Below, in pieces: positions 7,529 to 15,355 of a stretch of DNA of 36,345 nt. Where the stretch lies: positions 1 through 36,345 of the forward strand of contig NZ_QPLJ01000034.1 in the NCBI RefSeq assembly GCF_003340555.1, in the 5' to 3' direction. Position numbers and translations under genes: made by a program. Source of the DNA: Jannaschia formosa (lineage in GTDB: Bacteria > Pseudomonadota > Alphaproteobacteria > Rhodobacterales > Rhodobacteraceae). Under the pieces are notes generated by a model. That model was given only the letters and a program-made list of their open reading frames with translations, was not told the DNA's origin and ran no database searches. Every line of letters starts with the position of its first letter. Position 1 is the first letter of the stretch.

Positions 7529-8419
7529 ATGATCCGCATGTCGCTCATCGAAGGGGTCCGGGACGGGACGGCCGCGTCCCGGGCGGAGGAGGCGAAGTTC
7601 GACGCGGCCGCGCGGGACGAGAACTTCCCCGTCGCCTCGCGATTGCTGGCCCCCGCCCTGCGCGGGCGGGTGATGGCCTTCTACCGTTTCGCCCGCGCTG
7701 CCGACGACGCCGCCGACGACCCCCGCGCGAGCCCCGAGGCGCGGCAGGCGCGGCTCGACGTGCTGGAAGGCGGGCTTCGGGGGGCCCGGGGCGACGGAGC
7801 GGGCGCGGCGCTGCGCCGCGCCCTGGCGGAGGGCCGCGCCCCCCGCGACGCCGCCGCGCTGCGGGAGGCGGCCGGGCTGATGCCCGCCTTCCGCCGCGAC
7901 GCCGCGGGAGGCACTGCCTGCGCCGACTGGGACGACCTGATGGGCTATTGCCGGTCCTCGGCGGCCAGCGTGGGCCGGGTGCTGCTGGCGCTGCACGGCG
8001 AGGGGCAGGCCGCGCGGGCACCCTCGGACGCGCTTTGTGCGGCGCTGCAGGTGCTCAACCACCTTCAGGACATGGGCGGGGACCACCGGCTGCTGGGCCG
8101 CCGCTACCTGCCCGGCGACTGGATGGCCGAGGCGGGGGCGCGCGACGCGGAGCTGGGCGCCCCCTCCCTGTCCCCGGCGCTGGCCCGGGTCGTGGCGCGC
8201 ACACTCGACGGGGTCGACGCGCTGCTGGCTGAGGCCGCGCCCCTGCCCGGGCGCATCGCGGCGCGGGGTCTGCGGGGGCAGGCGGCGGCGACGCTGTGGC
8301 TGGCGCGGCGGCTGACGGCGCGGCTGCGGCGCGGCGATCCGCTGGCGGCGCGCGTGGCCCTCTCGCGCCTGGATTTCGCCCGCGCCGCGCTGGCCGGGCT
8401 ATGGGCCGCCGCGCGATGA
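7529..8419 (+). CDS. hpnC: Squalene biosynthesis protein HpnC (hydroxysqualene synthase)
   Basis: A 296-residue trans-isoprenyl diphosphate synthase of the squalene/phytoene synthase type. The first aspartate motif is ARAADDAADD (59-64). The second is NHLQDMGGD (177-185, Asp181 and Asp185), followed by 'RRYLP'. The weaker, non-canonical aspartate motifs and the position before hpnD fit HpnC, which converts presqualene diphosphate to hydroxysqualene in the three-enzyme bacterial route. An ATG at 7538 is an alternative start. The stop overlaps the hpnD start codon (ATGA at 8416-8419). The protein is very rich in Ala and Arg, in line with the GC content. Confidence 0.85.
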   Translation: MIRMSLIEGVRDGTAASRAEEAKFDAAARDENFPVASRLLAPALRGRVMAFYRFARAADDAADDPRASPEARQARLDVLEGGLRGARGDGAGAALRRALAEGRAPRDAAALREAAGLMPAFRRDAAGGTACADWDDLMGYCRSSAASVGRVLLALHGEGQAARAPSDALCAALQVLNHLQDMGGDHRLLGRRYLPGDWMAEAGARDAELGAPSLSPALARVVARTLDGVDALLAEAAPLPGRIAARGLRGQAAATLWLARRLTARLRRGDPLAARVALSRLDFARAALAGLWAAAR

Positions 8420-9291
8420 GCTTCGCGGCCGCCACGACACCGGCCGGCGACATGGCCGAGGTGCGCCGCGTGGTGGCGCAGGCGGGCTCCTCCTTCGCGG
8501 CCGGCATGCGCATCCTGCCGGGTCCCCGGCGGCGCGCCATCCACGCCGTCTATGCCCTGTGCCGCGCGGTGGACGACGTGGCCGATGGCGACGCGCCCGG
8601 CTGCCGGGACCCCGCCACGCGCGCGCGCCTGCTCGATGCGTGGAACGCGGAGATCGCGGAGGTCTTCGCAGGCCGCCCCCGCACCGCCATCGGCGCCGAG
8701 ATCGCCCGCGCTGCCGAGCGCATCGAGCTGCCGCGCCGGGAGTTCGAGCTGATCCTCGAAGGGATGCGGATGGACGCGCAGGCCATCGTCGCGCCCTCGG
8801 CGGCCGAGCTGCAGGCCTATATCCGCCGCGTGGCCGGCGCGGTGGGGATCCTGTCGATGCGCTGCTTCGGCGCCTGGCTCGGCCCGCCGTCGGAGCGCTT
8901 CGCGCTGTCGCTGGCCTCGGGGCTGCAGCTGACCAACATCCTGCGCGACGTGGCCGAGGACGCGGCGATGGGGCGGCTCTACCTGCCCGTGCACGTGCTC
9001 GACGCGGCCGGCCTGCCGCGCGACCCCGCCGGCGCCGCCGCGCATCCGAACCTTCCGCTGGCCCGCGCCGCCCTGGGCCGCGAGGCGCGCACGGCCTTCG
9101 AGGCCGCCGCCCGCGAGATCCCGGCGCATCGCCGGATGCCGCTTCTGCCCGCGCTGCTGATGATGGGCCCCTATGAGCGCATGCTGCGCCGCTGGGAGGC
9201 CGACTGGTCCCGCCCGCCCCCGCGCCGGTCGCGGTGGGGCAAGGTGCTCGACGGGGTCGCGGTCGCCGTCGCGGCGCGCGGCGCGCGGTGA
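8416..9291 (+). CDS. hpnD: Presqualene diphosphate synthase HpnD
   Basis: A 291-residue squalene/phytoene synthase family enzyme with textbook motifs: 'FAAGMRILP', 'HAVYALCRAVDDVAD' (Asp53, Asp54, Asp57) and 'QLTNILRDVAEDA' (Asp178, Asp182), then 'GRLYLP'. 'YIRRVAGAVGILSMRCFG' is typical of HpnD. It condenses two farnesyl diphosphates to presqualene diphosphate. The start is the ATG at 8416, overlapping the hpnC stop; the stop overlaps the GTG start of hpnE. A phytoene synthase (crtB) reading is possible from the motifs alone, but the hpnC-hpnD-hpnE order argues strongly for the squalene route. Confidence 0.88.
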   Translation: MSFAAATTPAGDMAEVRRVVAQAGSSFAAGMRILPGPRRRAIHAVYALCRAVDDVADGDAPGCRDPATRARLLDAWNAEIAEVFAGRPRTAIGAEIARAAERIELPRREFELILEGMRMDAQAIVAPSAAELQAYIRRVAGAVGILSMRCFGAWLGPPSERFALSLASGLQLTNILRDVAEDAAMGRLYLPVHVLDAAGLPRDPAGAAAHPNLPLARAALGREARTAFEAAAREIPAHRRMPLLPALLMMGPYERMLRRWEADWSRPPPRRSRWGKVLDGVAVAVAARGAR

Positions 9292-10538
9292 GGCACGCGG
9301 TCGTCGCGGGGGCCGGGCTGGCGGGCCTGGTCGCCGCCGAACGCCTGACGGCAGCGGGGCTGCGCGTGACCCTGCTGGAGGCCTCGCCCAAGGCGGGCGG
9401 GCGCTGCCGCTCCTACCGGGACGACCGGCTGGGCCGGGTCATCGACAACGGCAACCACCTGATCCTGTCGGCCAACCGCGCCGTGCTGGGCTGGGCCGAC
9501 CGGATCGGCGGGGCGGGGGCGCTGAAAACCCGTCCGGCGGCCTTTCCCTTTCTCGACCTCGCCAGCGGGGCGCGCTGGACGGTGCGGCCGGGGCGCGGGC
9601 CGCTGGGCGCGCTGATGCCGGGCGCGCGCCCGCCGGGGGTGGGCGCGGGGGCGCTGGCGCGCGACGTGGCCCGCCTGCTGACGGCGCGGCGGGGGGCGAC
9701 GGTGGCCGGGGCCCTGGGCGCGGGCGGTCCGGCCTGGGCGGCGTTCTGGGACCCGATGACCCGCGCCGTCCTGAACGAGGACCCCGAGGCGGGCGATGCG
9801 GGGCTGCTGCGCGCCGCACTCCTGCGCAGCTTCGCGCGCGGGGCAGGGGCCTGCCGTCCGGTCCTGGCGCCCGGGGGGCTGGGCGCCGCGCTGGTCGAGC
9901 CGGCGCTGGCGGTGCTGGCCGCCCAGGGCTGCCTGCCGCAGCTGCGCCAGCCCGTCCGGACGCTGCACGGCGCGGAGCGGGTGACGGCGGTCGAGACGCG
10001 GGACGGCCGCATCGACCTCGCCCCCGGCGATGTCGTGGTGCTGGCCCTGCCCCCGCAGCACCTGGCGCCGCTGCTGCCGGATCTGGCGCTGCCCGGGCCG
10101 GGCCGGTCGATCGTCAACGCCCATTTCCTCGTGCCGGGCCACGGCCTGCCGCCAATCCTGGCGGTGCTGGGCGGGGCCGCGCAGTGGCTGTTTGCCCGCG
10201 GCGACGTGGTCTCGGTCACCGTCTCGGCGGCGGAGCGGTCCCCCCTGGGCGAAGCCGGGCGGGCGGAGTCTCTGGACCTGCTCTGGCCCGAGGTGGCGGC
10301 GGCCGTCGCGGCCCATGGGGGCCGGGTCCCGGAGGCGATGCCCGCCGCGCGCCTGCTGCGCGAGCGGGCCGCGACCTTCGACCAGTCGCCCGTGGGCGCG
10401 GCCCGCCGCGCCGGGCCGCGGACGGCGCGGCCGAACCTGTTCCTCGCCGGAGACCACACCGCGACCGGCCTGCCCGCCACGCTGGAGGGCGCGGTCCTAT
10501 CGGGCGAGCGGGCCGCGCGCGCCGCGCTCGCCGCCTGA
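9288..10538 (+). CDS. hpnE: Squalene-forming FAD oxidoreductase HpnE
   Basis: A 416-residue flavoprotein with the N-terminal dinucleotide motif VVAGAGLAGLVAAERL (about 5-20) and 'LLEASPKAGGRCRSY'. 'IDNGNHLILSAN' is a hallmark of HpnE. The C-terminal FAD-binding stretch is 'NLFLAGDHTATGLPATLEGAVLSGERAA'. HpnE reduces hydroxysqualene to squalene, completing hpnC-D-E. The start is GTG at 9288, overlapping the hpnD stop (GTGA). A longer ATG-initiated reading from 9234 would overlap hpnD by 58 bases and lacks family support. The 3' end overlaps the convergent YjdF-like gene by 42 bases. Confidence 0.87.
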   Translation: MRHAVVAGAGLAGLVAAERLTAAGLRVTLLEASPKAGGRCRSYRDDRLGRVIDNGNHLILSANRAVLGWADRIGGAGALKTRPAAFPFLDLASGARWTVRPGRGPLGALMPGARPPGVGAGALARDVARLLTARRGATVAGALGAGGPAWAAFWDPMTRAVLNEDPEAGDAGLLRAALLRSFARGAGACRPVLAPGGLGAALVEPALAVLAAQGCLPQLRQPVRTLHGAERVTAVETRDGRIDLAPGDVVVLALPPQHLAPLLPDLALPGPGRSIVNAHFLVPGHGLPPILAVLGGAAQWLFARGDVVSVTVSAAERSPLGEAGRAESLDLLWPEVAAAVAAHGGRVPEAMPAARLLRERAATFDQSPVGAARRAGPRTARPNLFLAGDHTATGLPATLEGAVLSGERAARAALAA

Positions 10539-11183
10539 CGCGCCCTTCCAGCGGGGGAACAGCACCGGGTTGGCGTCGAGCGCGTCGATCAGCAGCCCCG
10601 ACGGCGGCGGCACCCCGCGCCCGGAGGCCGCGCGCCCCGCGGCCCAGGCCCCCCAGGCGGCGCCGAGGGTATTGGCGACGATGTCGGTCATGGTGTCGAA
10701 GGCGCCCTCCTGCGTGTTCAGCCCGAACGCCTGGTCGAGCCCGAACTCCAGCATCTCCCACATCGCGCCGACCATCATCGCGAAGCCGAAGGCCAGCACG
10801 CCCAGCACCCACCACGCCTTGACCGGCCGCGCGCCCCCGGTCGCCGTCATCGCGATGCCGAAGCCCAGCACGGCGAGCACCGTCGTGCTGGTCGCGTGCA
10901 GCACGAGGTCCAGCGCCGGCAGCATCTCGTACCCGTCGGCCCATTCCGCGGCCACCAGGGTCACGGCACTGAACCCGAGGATGCCGGCATGCAGTCGAAG
11001 CGGAAAGCGCAGCCCCGAGACCCATTCGAAGCAGGGCAGAAGCACGGCCAGCACCAGCACGCCCAGCACGACGCCGGCCAGCCCGGGCGCCGCCCAGGCC
11101 AGCGCCGCGAGGCTGGCGCCCGCCGCCAGCAGCCGCCAGGGGCGGACGAACGGCCGCCAGCGATCCGGGAAGGGATGCCTCAC
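10497..11183 (-). CDS. YjdF-like (DUF2238) integral membrane protein
   Basis: A 228-residue protein with about six hydrophobic segments between residues 15 and 190. The signature region 'GAMWEMLEFGLDQAFGLNTQEG' then 'AFDTMTDIVANTLGAAWGA' carries the acidic residues in membrane helices that mark the YjdF/DUF2238 group, distantly related to VanZ-like proteins. Function is unknown. The start is taken as GTG at 11183: a GGAG lies 8 bases upstream and no ATG fits the frame nearby. It converges on hpnE and the last 42 coding bases overlap hpnE on the other strand. Nothing ties it to pigment synthesis except position. Confidence 0.78.
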   Translation of the reverse strand: MRHPFPDRWRPFVRPWRLLAAGASLAALAWAAPGLAGVVLGVLVLAVLLPCFEWVSGLRFPLRLHAGILGFSAVTLVAAEWADGYEMLPALDLVLHATSTTVLAVLGFGIAMTATGGARPVKAWWVLGVLAFGFAMMVGAMWEMLEFGLDQAFGLNTQEGAFDTMTDIVANTLGAAWGAWAAGRAASGRGVPPPSGLLIDALDANPVLFPRWKGASGGERGARGPLAR

Positions 11184-11748
11184 GATACCCGCTCCGGGCG
11201 CCTGCCCGCGTCGCGGTCCGTCTCTTCGGCCATCGCGCACGAGGCGGCTAGCGGGCCTGCGGCATCGTCCGCCGCCGCACCGGGGCGACACCGGATCCCG
11301 CCCCGCCGCTGTGCCGGATATCGTTTCTGAAACAATCCATTGCCTCCGTTTCCTACCGTTGGCCCATCGGGATGGCCAGACGCGACAGGACGACCGCCCG
11401 CCACGGAAGCTGTGGCACAGGTCCGTCCGGGGAAAGGGGAACTCCGGCCATCGGCCGATTTGCGCGACATCCGGGGCCGCCCCGTCCGCACGGGGTCTCC
11501 GAAGCGTCGTCCGACGTTTCGTCCGGGACCCACATGGCGCGGCCCTGTGCGCCGTCGATGATGTGGCGGGCCGCCGGTGAGCACGACCGAGGTGAGGCGC
11601 CGACCGCCACGGGGTCGAAATGGGCGCCGATCGGCGGCGCGCGGCGACGAGGGGAGGGAAGGCGCGGCCCGTCCGCGCCGCCGTCAGGCTCGTCCATCCG
11701 TCCTTCCCCAGCCGGGCGGCTCGCTGCGGAAGGGAAGGGATCCGGCGT
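11184..11748. other. 565-base stretch without a convincing gene
   Basis: Short open frames exist on both strands, but they are Arg/Pro-rich GC artefacts without family character. The stretch lies upstream of the YjdF-like gene and beyond the resolvase stop. The only structure I note is an 11-bp palindrome, GTTTCTGAAAC, at about 11324-11334 in a locally AT-richer patch (11310-11360) that could hold the promoter of the YjdF-like gene. Confidence 0.5.
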
Positions 11749-12363
11749 CTAGAGGGGTTGGGGCGACGACTGCCGCCGCTTCTCCGCCGCCTCCGCATCC
11801 CTGATCCGCAGGACGGTCTGGCGGCTGGTGCCGTGGCGGCGGGCCAGGGCCGAGACGCTTTCGCCCGCGTCCAGCCCTGCGCGCACCGCGGCGCGGGCAT
11901 CGGGCGACAGCGAGGGCGGTCGCCCGATCCGCTTGCCCTCGGCCCGGGCGCGGGCCAGCCCCGATTGCGTGCGCTCGATCAGGAGGTCGCGCTCGAACTG
12001 GGCAACGGCGTTGATGACGCCCATCGTCATCCGCCCCGCCGAGGAGGTCAGGTCGACGCCCCCGAGCGCCAGGCAATGCACCCGGACCCCCATCTCGTCG
12101 AGCTTCGCCACCGTGGCCGCCACGTCCATCGCGTCGCGGCCCAGCCGGTCGAGCCGGGTGACGACCAGCACGTCCCCCGGCTCCAGCCGGTCCAGAAGGC
12201 GCGCGAACTCCCGCCGGCGCGCGATCGCCTCGGAGCCGGAGACGGTCTCGGAGACGATGCGGTGCGGCTCCACCGCGAAGCCCGCCGCGGCGATCTCGTG
12301 GAGCTGGGTCTCGACGGTCTGGCCCAGGGTCGAGACGCGGGCATAGGCGAAGGTGCGGGGCAT
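11749..12363 (-). CDS. Serine recombinase (resolvase/invertase family)
   Basis: A 204-residue small serine recombinase. The catalytic domain begins 'FAYARVSTLGQ' with nucleophile Ser11. It continues with 'DVLVVTRLDRLGRD' carrying Arg70 and Arg73, and 'ERTQSGLARARAEGKRIGRPP' through helix E. The C-terminal helix-turn-helix is 'ESVSALARRHGTSRQTVLRIRD'. Length and order match Tn3-type resolvases and plasmid multimer-resolution enzymes. The ATG at 12363 starts the conserved 'MPRTFAYARVS'. A TTGACA box and several GTCCG half-sites lie just upstream. No transposase accompanies it, so resolution of plasmid dimers is more likely than a transposon role. Confidence 0.9.
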   Translation of the reverse strand: MPRTFAYARVSTLGQTVETQLHEIAAAGFAVEPHRIVSETVSGSEAIARRREFARLLDRLEPGDVLVVTRLDRLGRDAMDVAATVAKLDEMGVRVHCLALGGVDLTSSAGRMTMGVINAVAQFERDLLIERTQSGLARARAEGKRIGRPPSLSPDARAAVRAGLDAGESVSALARRHGTSRQTVLRIRDAEAAEKRRQSSPQPL

Positions 12364-12370
12364 GGGGCGC

Positions 12371-12480
12371 GTTCGTCCGAAAGGGGCGTCCGGATCATCA
12401 AGCAAGTCCGTATCCCTGTCAAGCAAAATTTCGGACAGGTCGCACAGAGGGCGTCCGGAACCCTTCGGTTACGGACGCCC
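12371..12480. promoter_or_regulatory. Resolvase promoter and res-like half-site cluster
   Basis: On the minus strand TTGACA (plus 12416-12421) is followed after 17 bases by GATGAT (plus 12393-12398), a plausible sigma-70 promoter for the resolvase. The same 110 bases hold six copies of a GTCCG/CGGAC half-site, near 12374, 12388, 12406, 12432, 12453 and 12472. At least two pairs face each other at about 30-bp spacing (12406/12432 and 12453/12472). Tn3-type res sites consist of such inverted half-sites next to the resolvase gene, and the resolvase usually represses itself from them. The assignment is inference from layout. Confidence 0.5.
12449..12480. terminator. Hairpin downstream of the aldo/keto reductase
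   Basis: Arms GGGCGTCCG (12449-12457) and CGGACGCCC (12472-12480) pair perfectly, and an inner AACC/GGTT stem closes on a four-base loop. It stands 45 bases after the aldo/keto reductase stop on the minus strand. There is no clear U-run, so it may be a terminator, a resolvase binding site, or both. Confidence 0.45.
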
Positions 12481-12524
12481 CCTGGCCCTGTCGGGACGCC
12501 GGACAGGGTGCCGGTGCCCCTCGG

Positions 12525-13517
12525 TCACCAGCGCTGGTGGACATGCGTCGCGATCAGGCGGTCGTAGACGTCCCGAACCGCCTCCATCGCCGTCTGCGGC
12601 AGGGGGGCGAGCCCGGCGGCGGCGGCATTGGCCTCGGCCTGGGCGGCGGATTTCGCGCCCGGAATGACCGTGCTGACCCCGTCCGTCATCAGGATCCAGC
12701 GCAGCGCCGTCTGCGCCAGGGTGGCGCCTCCTGGGACGTGCGGGCGCAGGGCCTCGACCGCCTCCAACCCGACCTCGAAGGGCACGCCGGCGAAGGTCTC
12801 GCCCCTGTCGAAGGCCGACCCGTCGCGGTTGAAGGCGCGGTGGTCGTCGGCCTCGAAGGTCGAGGCGCGGTCCATCTTGCCCGTCAGCAGCCCCGAGGCG
12901 AGCGGAACGCGCACGATGACGCCCACCCCCATTGCGCGGGCGCGGGGCAGCAGCAGTTCGGCGGGGCGCTGGCGCAGCATGTTGTAGATCACCTGCACCG
13001 AGACGACGCCCGGCCATTCGAGGGCCTTGAGCCCCTCTTCGACCTTCTCGACCGACACGCCATACTGCGCGATCTTGCCCCTGGACTTCAGGTCGTCGAG
13101 CGCACCGAACACTTCCGGGTCGTAGAGGACGGGCGCCGGAGGGCAATGCAGCTGCACGAGGTCGAGGCGTTCGCTGCGCAGGTTCCTCAGGGAGCGGTCG
13201 ACGAAGGCCTCCATGTTGGCGGCCGTGTAGCCCGCGCTCACATGCGGATCGAGACGGCGGCCCAGCTTGGTGGCGACGAGGGGCCGCGGGCCGCCGCGCT
13301 CGGCCAGCACCTCCGCGATGATCCGTTCGGACCGGCCGTCGCCATAGACATCCGCCGTGTCGATGAAGGTCACCCCGGCGTCGAGCGCGGCATGGAGCGC
13401 GGCGCGGGCATCCGTCTCGTCCACGCGGCCCCAGGTGCCGCCGATGGCCCAGGCGCCGAAGCCGATCTCGGAAACTTGCCAGCCGGCACGGGCGAAGGGA
13501 CGGGTGGGCAGGGTCAT
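12525..13517 (-). CDS. Aldo/keto reductase
   Basis: A 330-residue NADPH-dependent oxidoreductase with a (beta/alpha)8 barrel. The catalytic tetrad is visible as Asp53 and Tyr58 (FIDTADVYGDG), Lys84 (LVATKLG) and His124 (LVQLHCPP). 'SEIGFGAWAIGGTWG' begins the barrel, and 'STVIPGAKSAAQAEANAAAA' is the cofactor-binding end. The ATG at 13517 has a GGAG about 8 bases upstream. It is 13 bases from the hemerythrin gene, so the two probably share a transcript. The physiological substrate cannot be told; general carbonyl detoxification or sugar reduction are both possible. Confidence 0.88.
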   Translation of the reverse strand: MTLPTRPFARAGWQVSEIGFGAWAIGGTWGRVDETDARAALHAALDAGVTFIDTADVYGDGRSERIIAEVLAERGGPRPLVATKLGRRLDPHVSAGYTAANMEAFVDRSLRNLRSERLDLVQLHCPPAPVLYDPEVFGALDDLKSRGKIAQYGVSVEKVEEGLKALEWPGVVSVQVIYNMLRQRPAELLLPRARAMGVGVIVRVPLASGLLTGKMDRASTFEADDHRAFNRDGSAFDRGETFAGVPFEVGLEAVEALRPHVPGGATLAQTALRWILMTDGVSTVIPGAKSAAQAEANAAAAGLAPLPQTAMEAVRDVYDRLIATHVHQRW

Positions 13518-13530
13518 GGCGATCTCCGGT

Positions 13531-14124
13531 TCAGTAGGCCAGCGCGGCCGGTTCATGCTTGAGAAGGACCGGCACGACCAGCTCCTCCTCGTCCTCGAAA
13601 TGGCGCTGCAGCAACGGGCCACCGCGCGCCAGGATCTTCGACAGGCCGCCGACGCGGTCGCGGAAGCCGGGCCCTCCGGCGTTGTCCCGCAGCACCGCGT
13701 TTGCCCCGTCCGTCATCTCGTGGAGCAGCGCGTCGAGCGCCTGGTGATCGGCATCGAGGATCTTGAGCCCCTGGGCGAAGACCGGGTCGGCCCTTTCCAT
13801 CACGGGGAAGTATTGCGCGTCCTCGATCATGTGATGGCCGTGCAGCTCGTTGATGAGCATCCCGCCATGCCGGGCGAGCGACCGGCGGTAGGCCATCGGA
13901 TCGGCGCCGTCGAGCGCGGCCTGCGCGTCCGCCTCCAGCCGGTCGAGCAGGCGGCGGAAGGACATGTGCTTGTCCAGCCAGAACAGGACCAGGTTGCGGA
14001 ACGGCCCCTGCGCCTCGGCCCAGCCGGCGCGCGGGAATTCCTCGGCGAGGACGCGCAACGCATCGGGCAGGGCCAGCCGCAGCGCGAGGTCGGTGGCCGG
14101 GTCTCCGGGGGTGGGGTCGGTCAT
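13531..14124 (-). CDS. Hemerythrin HHE-domain protein
   Basis: A 197-residue all-helical protein. The di-iron ligand pattern of the HHE fold can be followed in 'WLDKHMSFRRLLDRLE', 'RHGGMLINELHGHHMIEDAQYFP', 'ILDADHQALDALLHEM' and 'LLQRHFEDEEELVVPVLLKHEP'. Such single-domain cytoplasmic proteins bind oxygen or nitric oxide, or protect iron-sulfur centres. The ATG at 14124 is the first in frame. It is the first gene of a two-gene unit with the aldo/keto reductase. The pairing suggests a redox-stress role, which is inference. The 100 bases upstream, to the LacI-type stop, show no clear promoter boxes. Confidence 0.82.
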   Translation of the reverse strand: MTDPTPGDPATDLALRLALPDALRVLAEEFPRAGWAEAQGPFRNLVLFWLDKHMSFRRLLDRLEADAQAALDGADPMAYRRSLARHGGMLINELHGHHMIEDAQYFPVMERADPVFAQGLKILDADHQALDALLHEMTDGANAVLRDNAGGPGFRDRVGGLSKILARGGPLLQRHFEDEEELVVPVLLKHEPAALAY

Positions 14125-14224
14125 GTCGCGGGTCCTCGTCCTGGGGGGACACCAGAGATAGGGTGGATCGCGCCGGGACCGTCGATGCAGGACGGCACAG
14201 CGCCTGTGGGATCGTGCACCGCCG

Positions 14225-15259
14225 TCAGTCCCCGGGCGGAGGCTCGGGGATCTCCAGATGGGTCATCGGCGGATCCCCGGGGCGCCGGATCGCGGCCAGC
14301 GCCGCCCGCGCCAGGAAGGTGCCCGCCCCGCTCACGTTCTCGGGCAGCGCGATGATCGGAGCGCGGAAGCGGCGCAGGAAGGGGAACGGCTCCTTGGCGG
14401 CGAGGTCGACATCCTGCCCGATGGTCAGCCCCGCCTCCTCGATGGCGGCCGCCGCCGCGATGGTCGAGGCGGTCGAGGCGCAGAGGATGGCGTCGGGCGC
14501 GGCGTCCGGGGCGGTGTCGGCGAGGGCTGCCGAGACGGCCGCCTCGATCGCGTCTCCGGGCGCGTCCGAGGTCGCCTCCTCCAGCCGCCTGCACCGCATG
14601 CCCGCCGCCCGCGCGGCGGCCTCGGCGCCCGCCATGATGTGCTGCGCGTAGTTCTGCTCGATCGGCGGCGCGACGACCAGCAGGTTCCGCCGCCCGCGGG
14701 CGGCGAGCGCCTCGACGGCCAGGGTGGCGAAGCGCGTGTTGTCGAAATCGTACCAGCCATGGGCGATCCCCATGTCGCTGCGCCCGTGGGTGACGAAGGG
14801 GATGGAATGCTCGTGCAGGAAGGCGATCCGGGAATCGCGGGGCTGCACCTTGTTGATGACGACCGCATCCGCCGAGCCGGTGTCGCGCAGGTAGCGCAGC
14901 TGTTCGAGCGGGTCCTCGTCGTCGAAGGTCGGCGTCACGATGAGATGGAAGCCCGTGTCTCGCAGCTCGGTCGCGAAGGCGTGGATCAGCCGCGCGGTGT
15001 GGCCGGTCAAGTCCCGCCCCTGCGACATCAGGATCGAGATGACGTTGCTGCGCCCGGTGCGCAGGCGCACCCCCGCGCGGTTGGGCCGGTAGCCGACCCG
15101 TGCGGCGACCTCGCGGACGAGGGCCTTGGTGCCCGCCCCGATATCCGGCGCATCGCTCAGCGCCCGGCTGACCGTGGTGACGGCGAGGCCGGTCTCGGTG
15201 GCGATCGACTTCAGGGTGGGGCGCGGCTTGGCGTCGGAGGGGGGCATGGTCTTTCGCAT
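14225..15259 (-). CDS. LacI-family transcriptional repressor
   Basis: A 344-residue regulator. The N-terminal helix-turn-helix and hinge are 'TLKSIATETGLAVTTVSRALSD' and 'VGYRPNRAGVRLRTGRSNVI'. A type I periplasmic-binding-like sensor domain follows from about residue 70 ('ISILMSQG', 'DAVVINKV', 'IPFVTHGRSD', 'DAILCASTAST'). Proteins of this type release their operator when a sugar binds. It diverges from the sugar ABC operon across 96 bases that hold two AACGTT-centred operators. It therefore probably represses that operon and itself. ATG codons at 15259 and 15247 are both possible; neither has a strong Shine-Dalgarno sequence. Confidence 0.9.
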   Translation of the reverse strand: MRKTMPPSDAKPRPTLKSIATETGLAVTTVSRALSDAPDIGAGTKALVREVAARVGYRPNRAGVRLRTGRSNVISILMSQGRDLTGHTARLIHAFATELRDTGFHLIVTPTFDDEDPLEQLRYLRDTGSADAVVINKVQPRDSRIAFLHEHSIPFVTHGRSDMGIAHGWYDFDNTRFATLAVEALAARGRRNLLVVAPPIEQNYAQHIMAGAEAAARAAGMRCRRLEEATSDAPGDAIEAAVSAALADTAPDAAPDAILCASTASTIAAAAAIEEAGLTIGQDVDLAAKEPFPFLRRFRAPIIALPENVSGAGTFLARAALAAIRRPGDPPMTHLEIPEPPPGD

Positions 15260-15302
15260 ACAGGAAGGGAGCGGATTCTAGAATAGCCACTTGCCAACTC
15301 AG

Positions 15303-15336
15303 ATTATAACGTTTTAGCAAATTACTGCAACGTTGC
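15303..15336 (-). promoter_or_regulatory. lacI-type gene promoter overlapped by two LacI-type operators
   Basis: On the minus strand TTGCAG (plus 15325-15330) and a perfect TATAAT (plus 15303-15308) are 16 bases apart, giving a good promoter for the repressor gene. Two palindromes with the CG centre usual for LacI-family operators cover its boxes: TATAACGTTTTA (15305-15316) and GCAACGTTGC (15327-15336). Their centres are 21 bases, two helical turns, apart. They also sit in front of the plus-strand sugar operon, whose Shine-Dalgarno sequence GGAGG is at 15345-15349. Bound repressor could block both directions. Confidence 0.65.
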
Positions 15337-15355
15337 CGTTCAGGGAGGATAGGCG

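Noticed and set aside
5484-10538. A C40 carotenoid pathway (phytoene synthase HpnD, CrtI desaturases)
   Set aside because: There is no cyclase, hydratase or geranylgeranyl diphosphate synthase. The hpnC-D-E trio together with CrtP-, CrtQ- and aldehyde dehydrogenase-like genes fits a C30 route better.
10497-11900. A 467-codon open frame that would extend the YjdF-like protein far upstream
   Set aside because: The extra N-terminal half is Arg/Pro-rich without family character and overlaps the resolvase tail. A GTG with GGAG at 11183 starts the hydrophobic protein cleanly.
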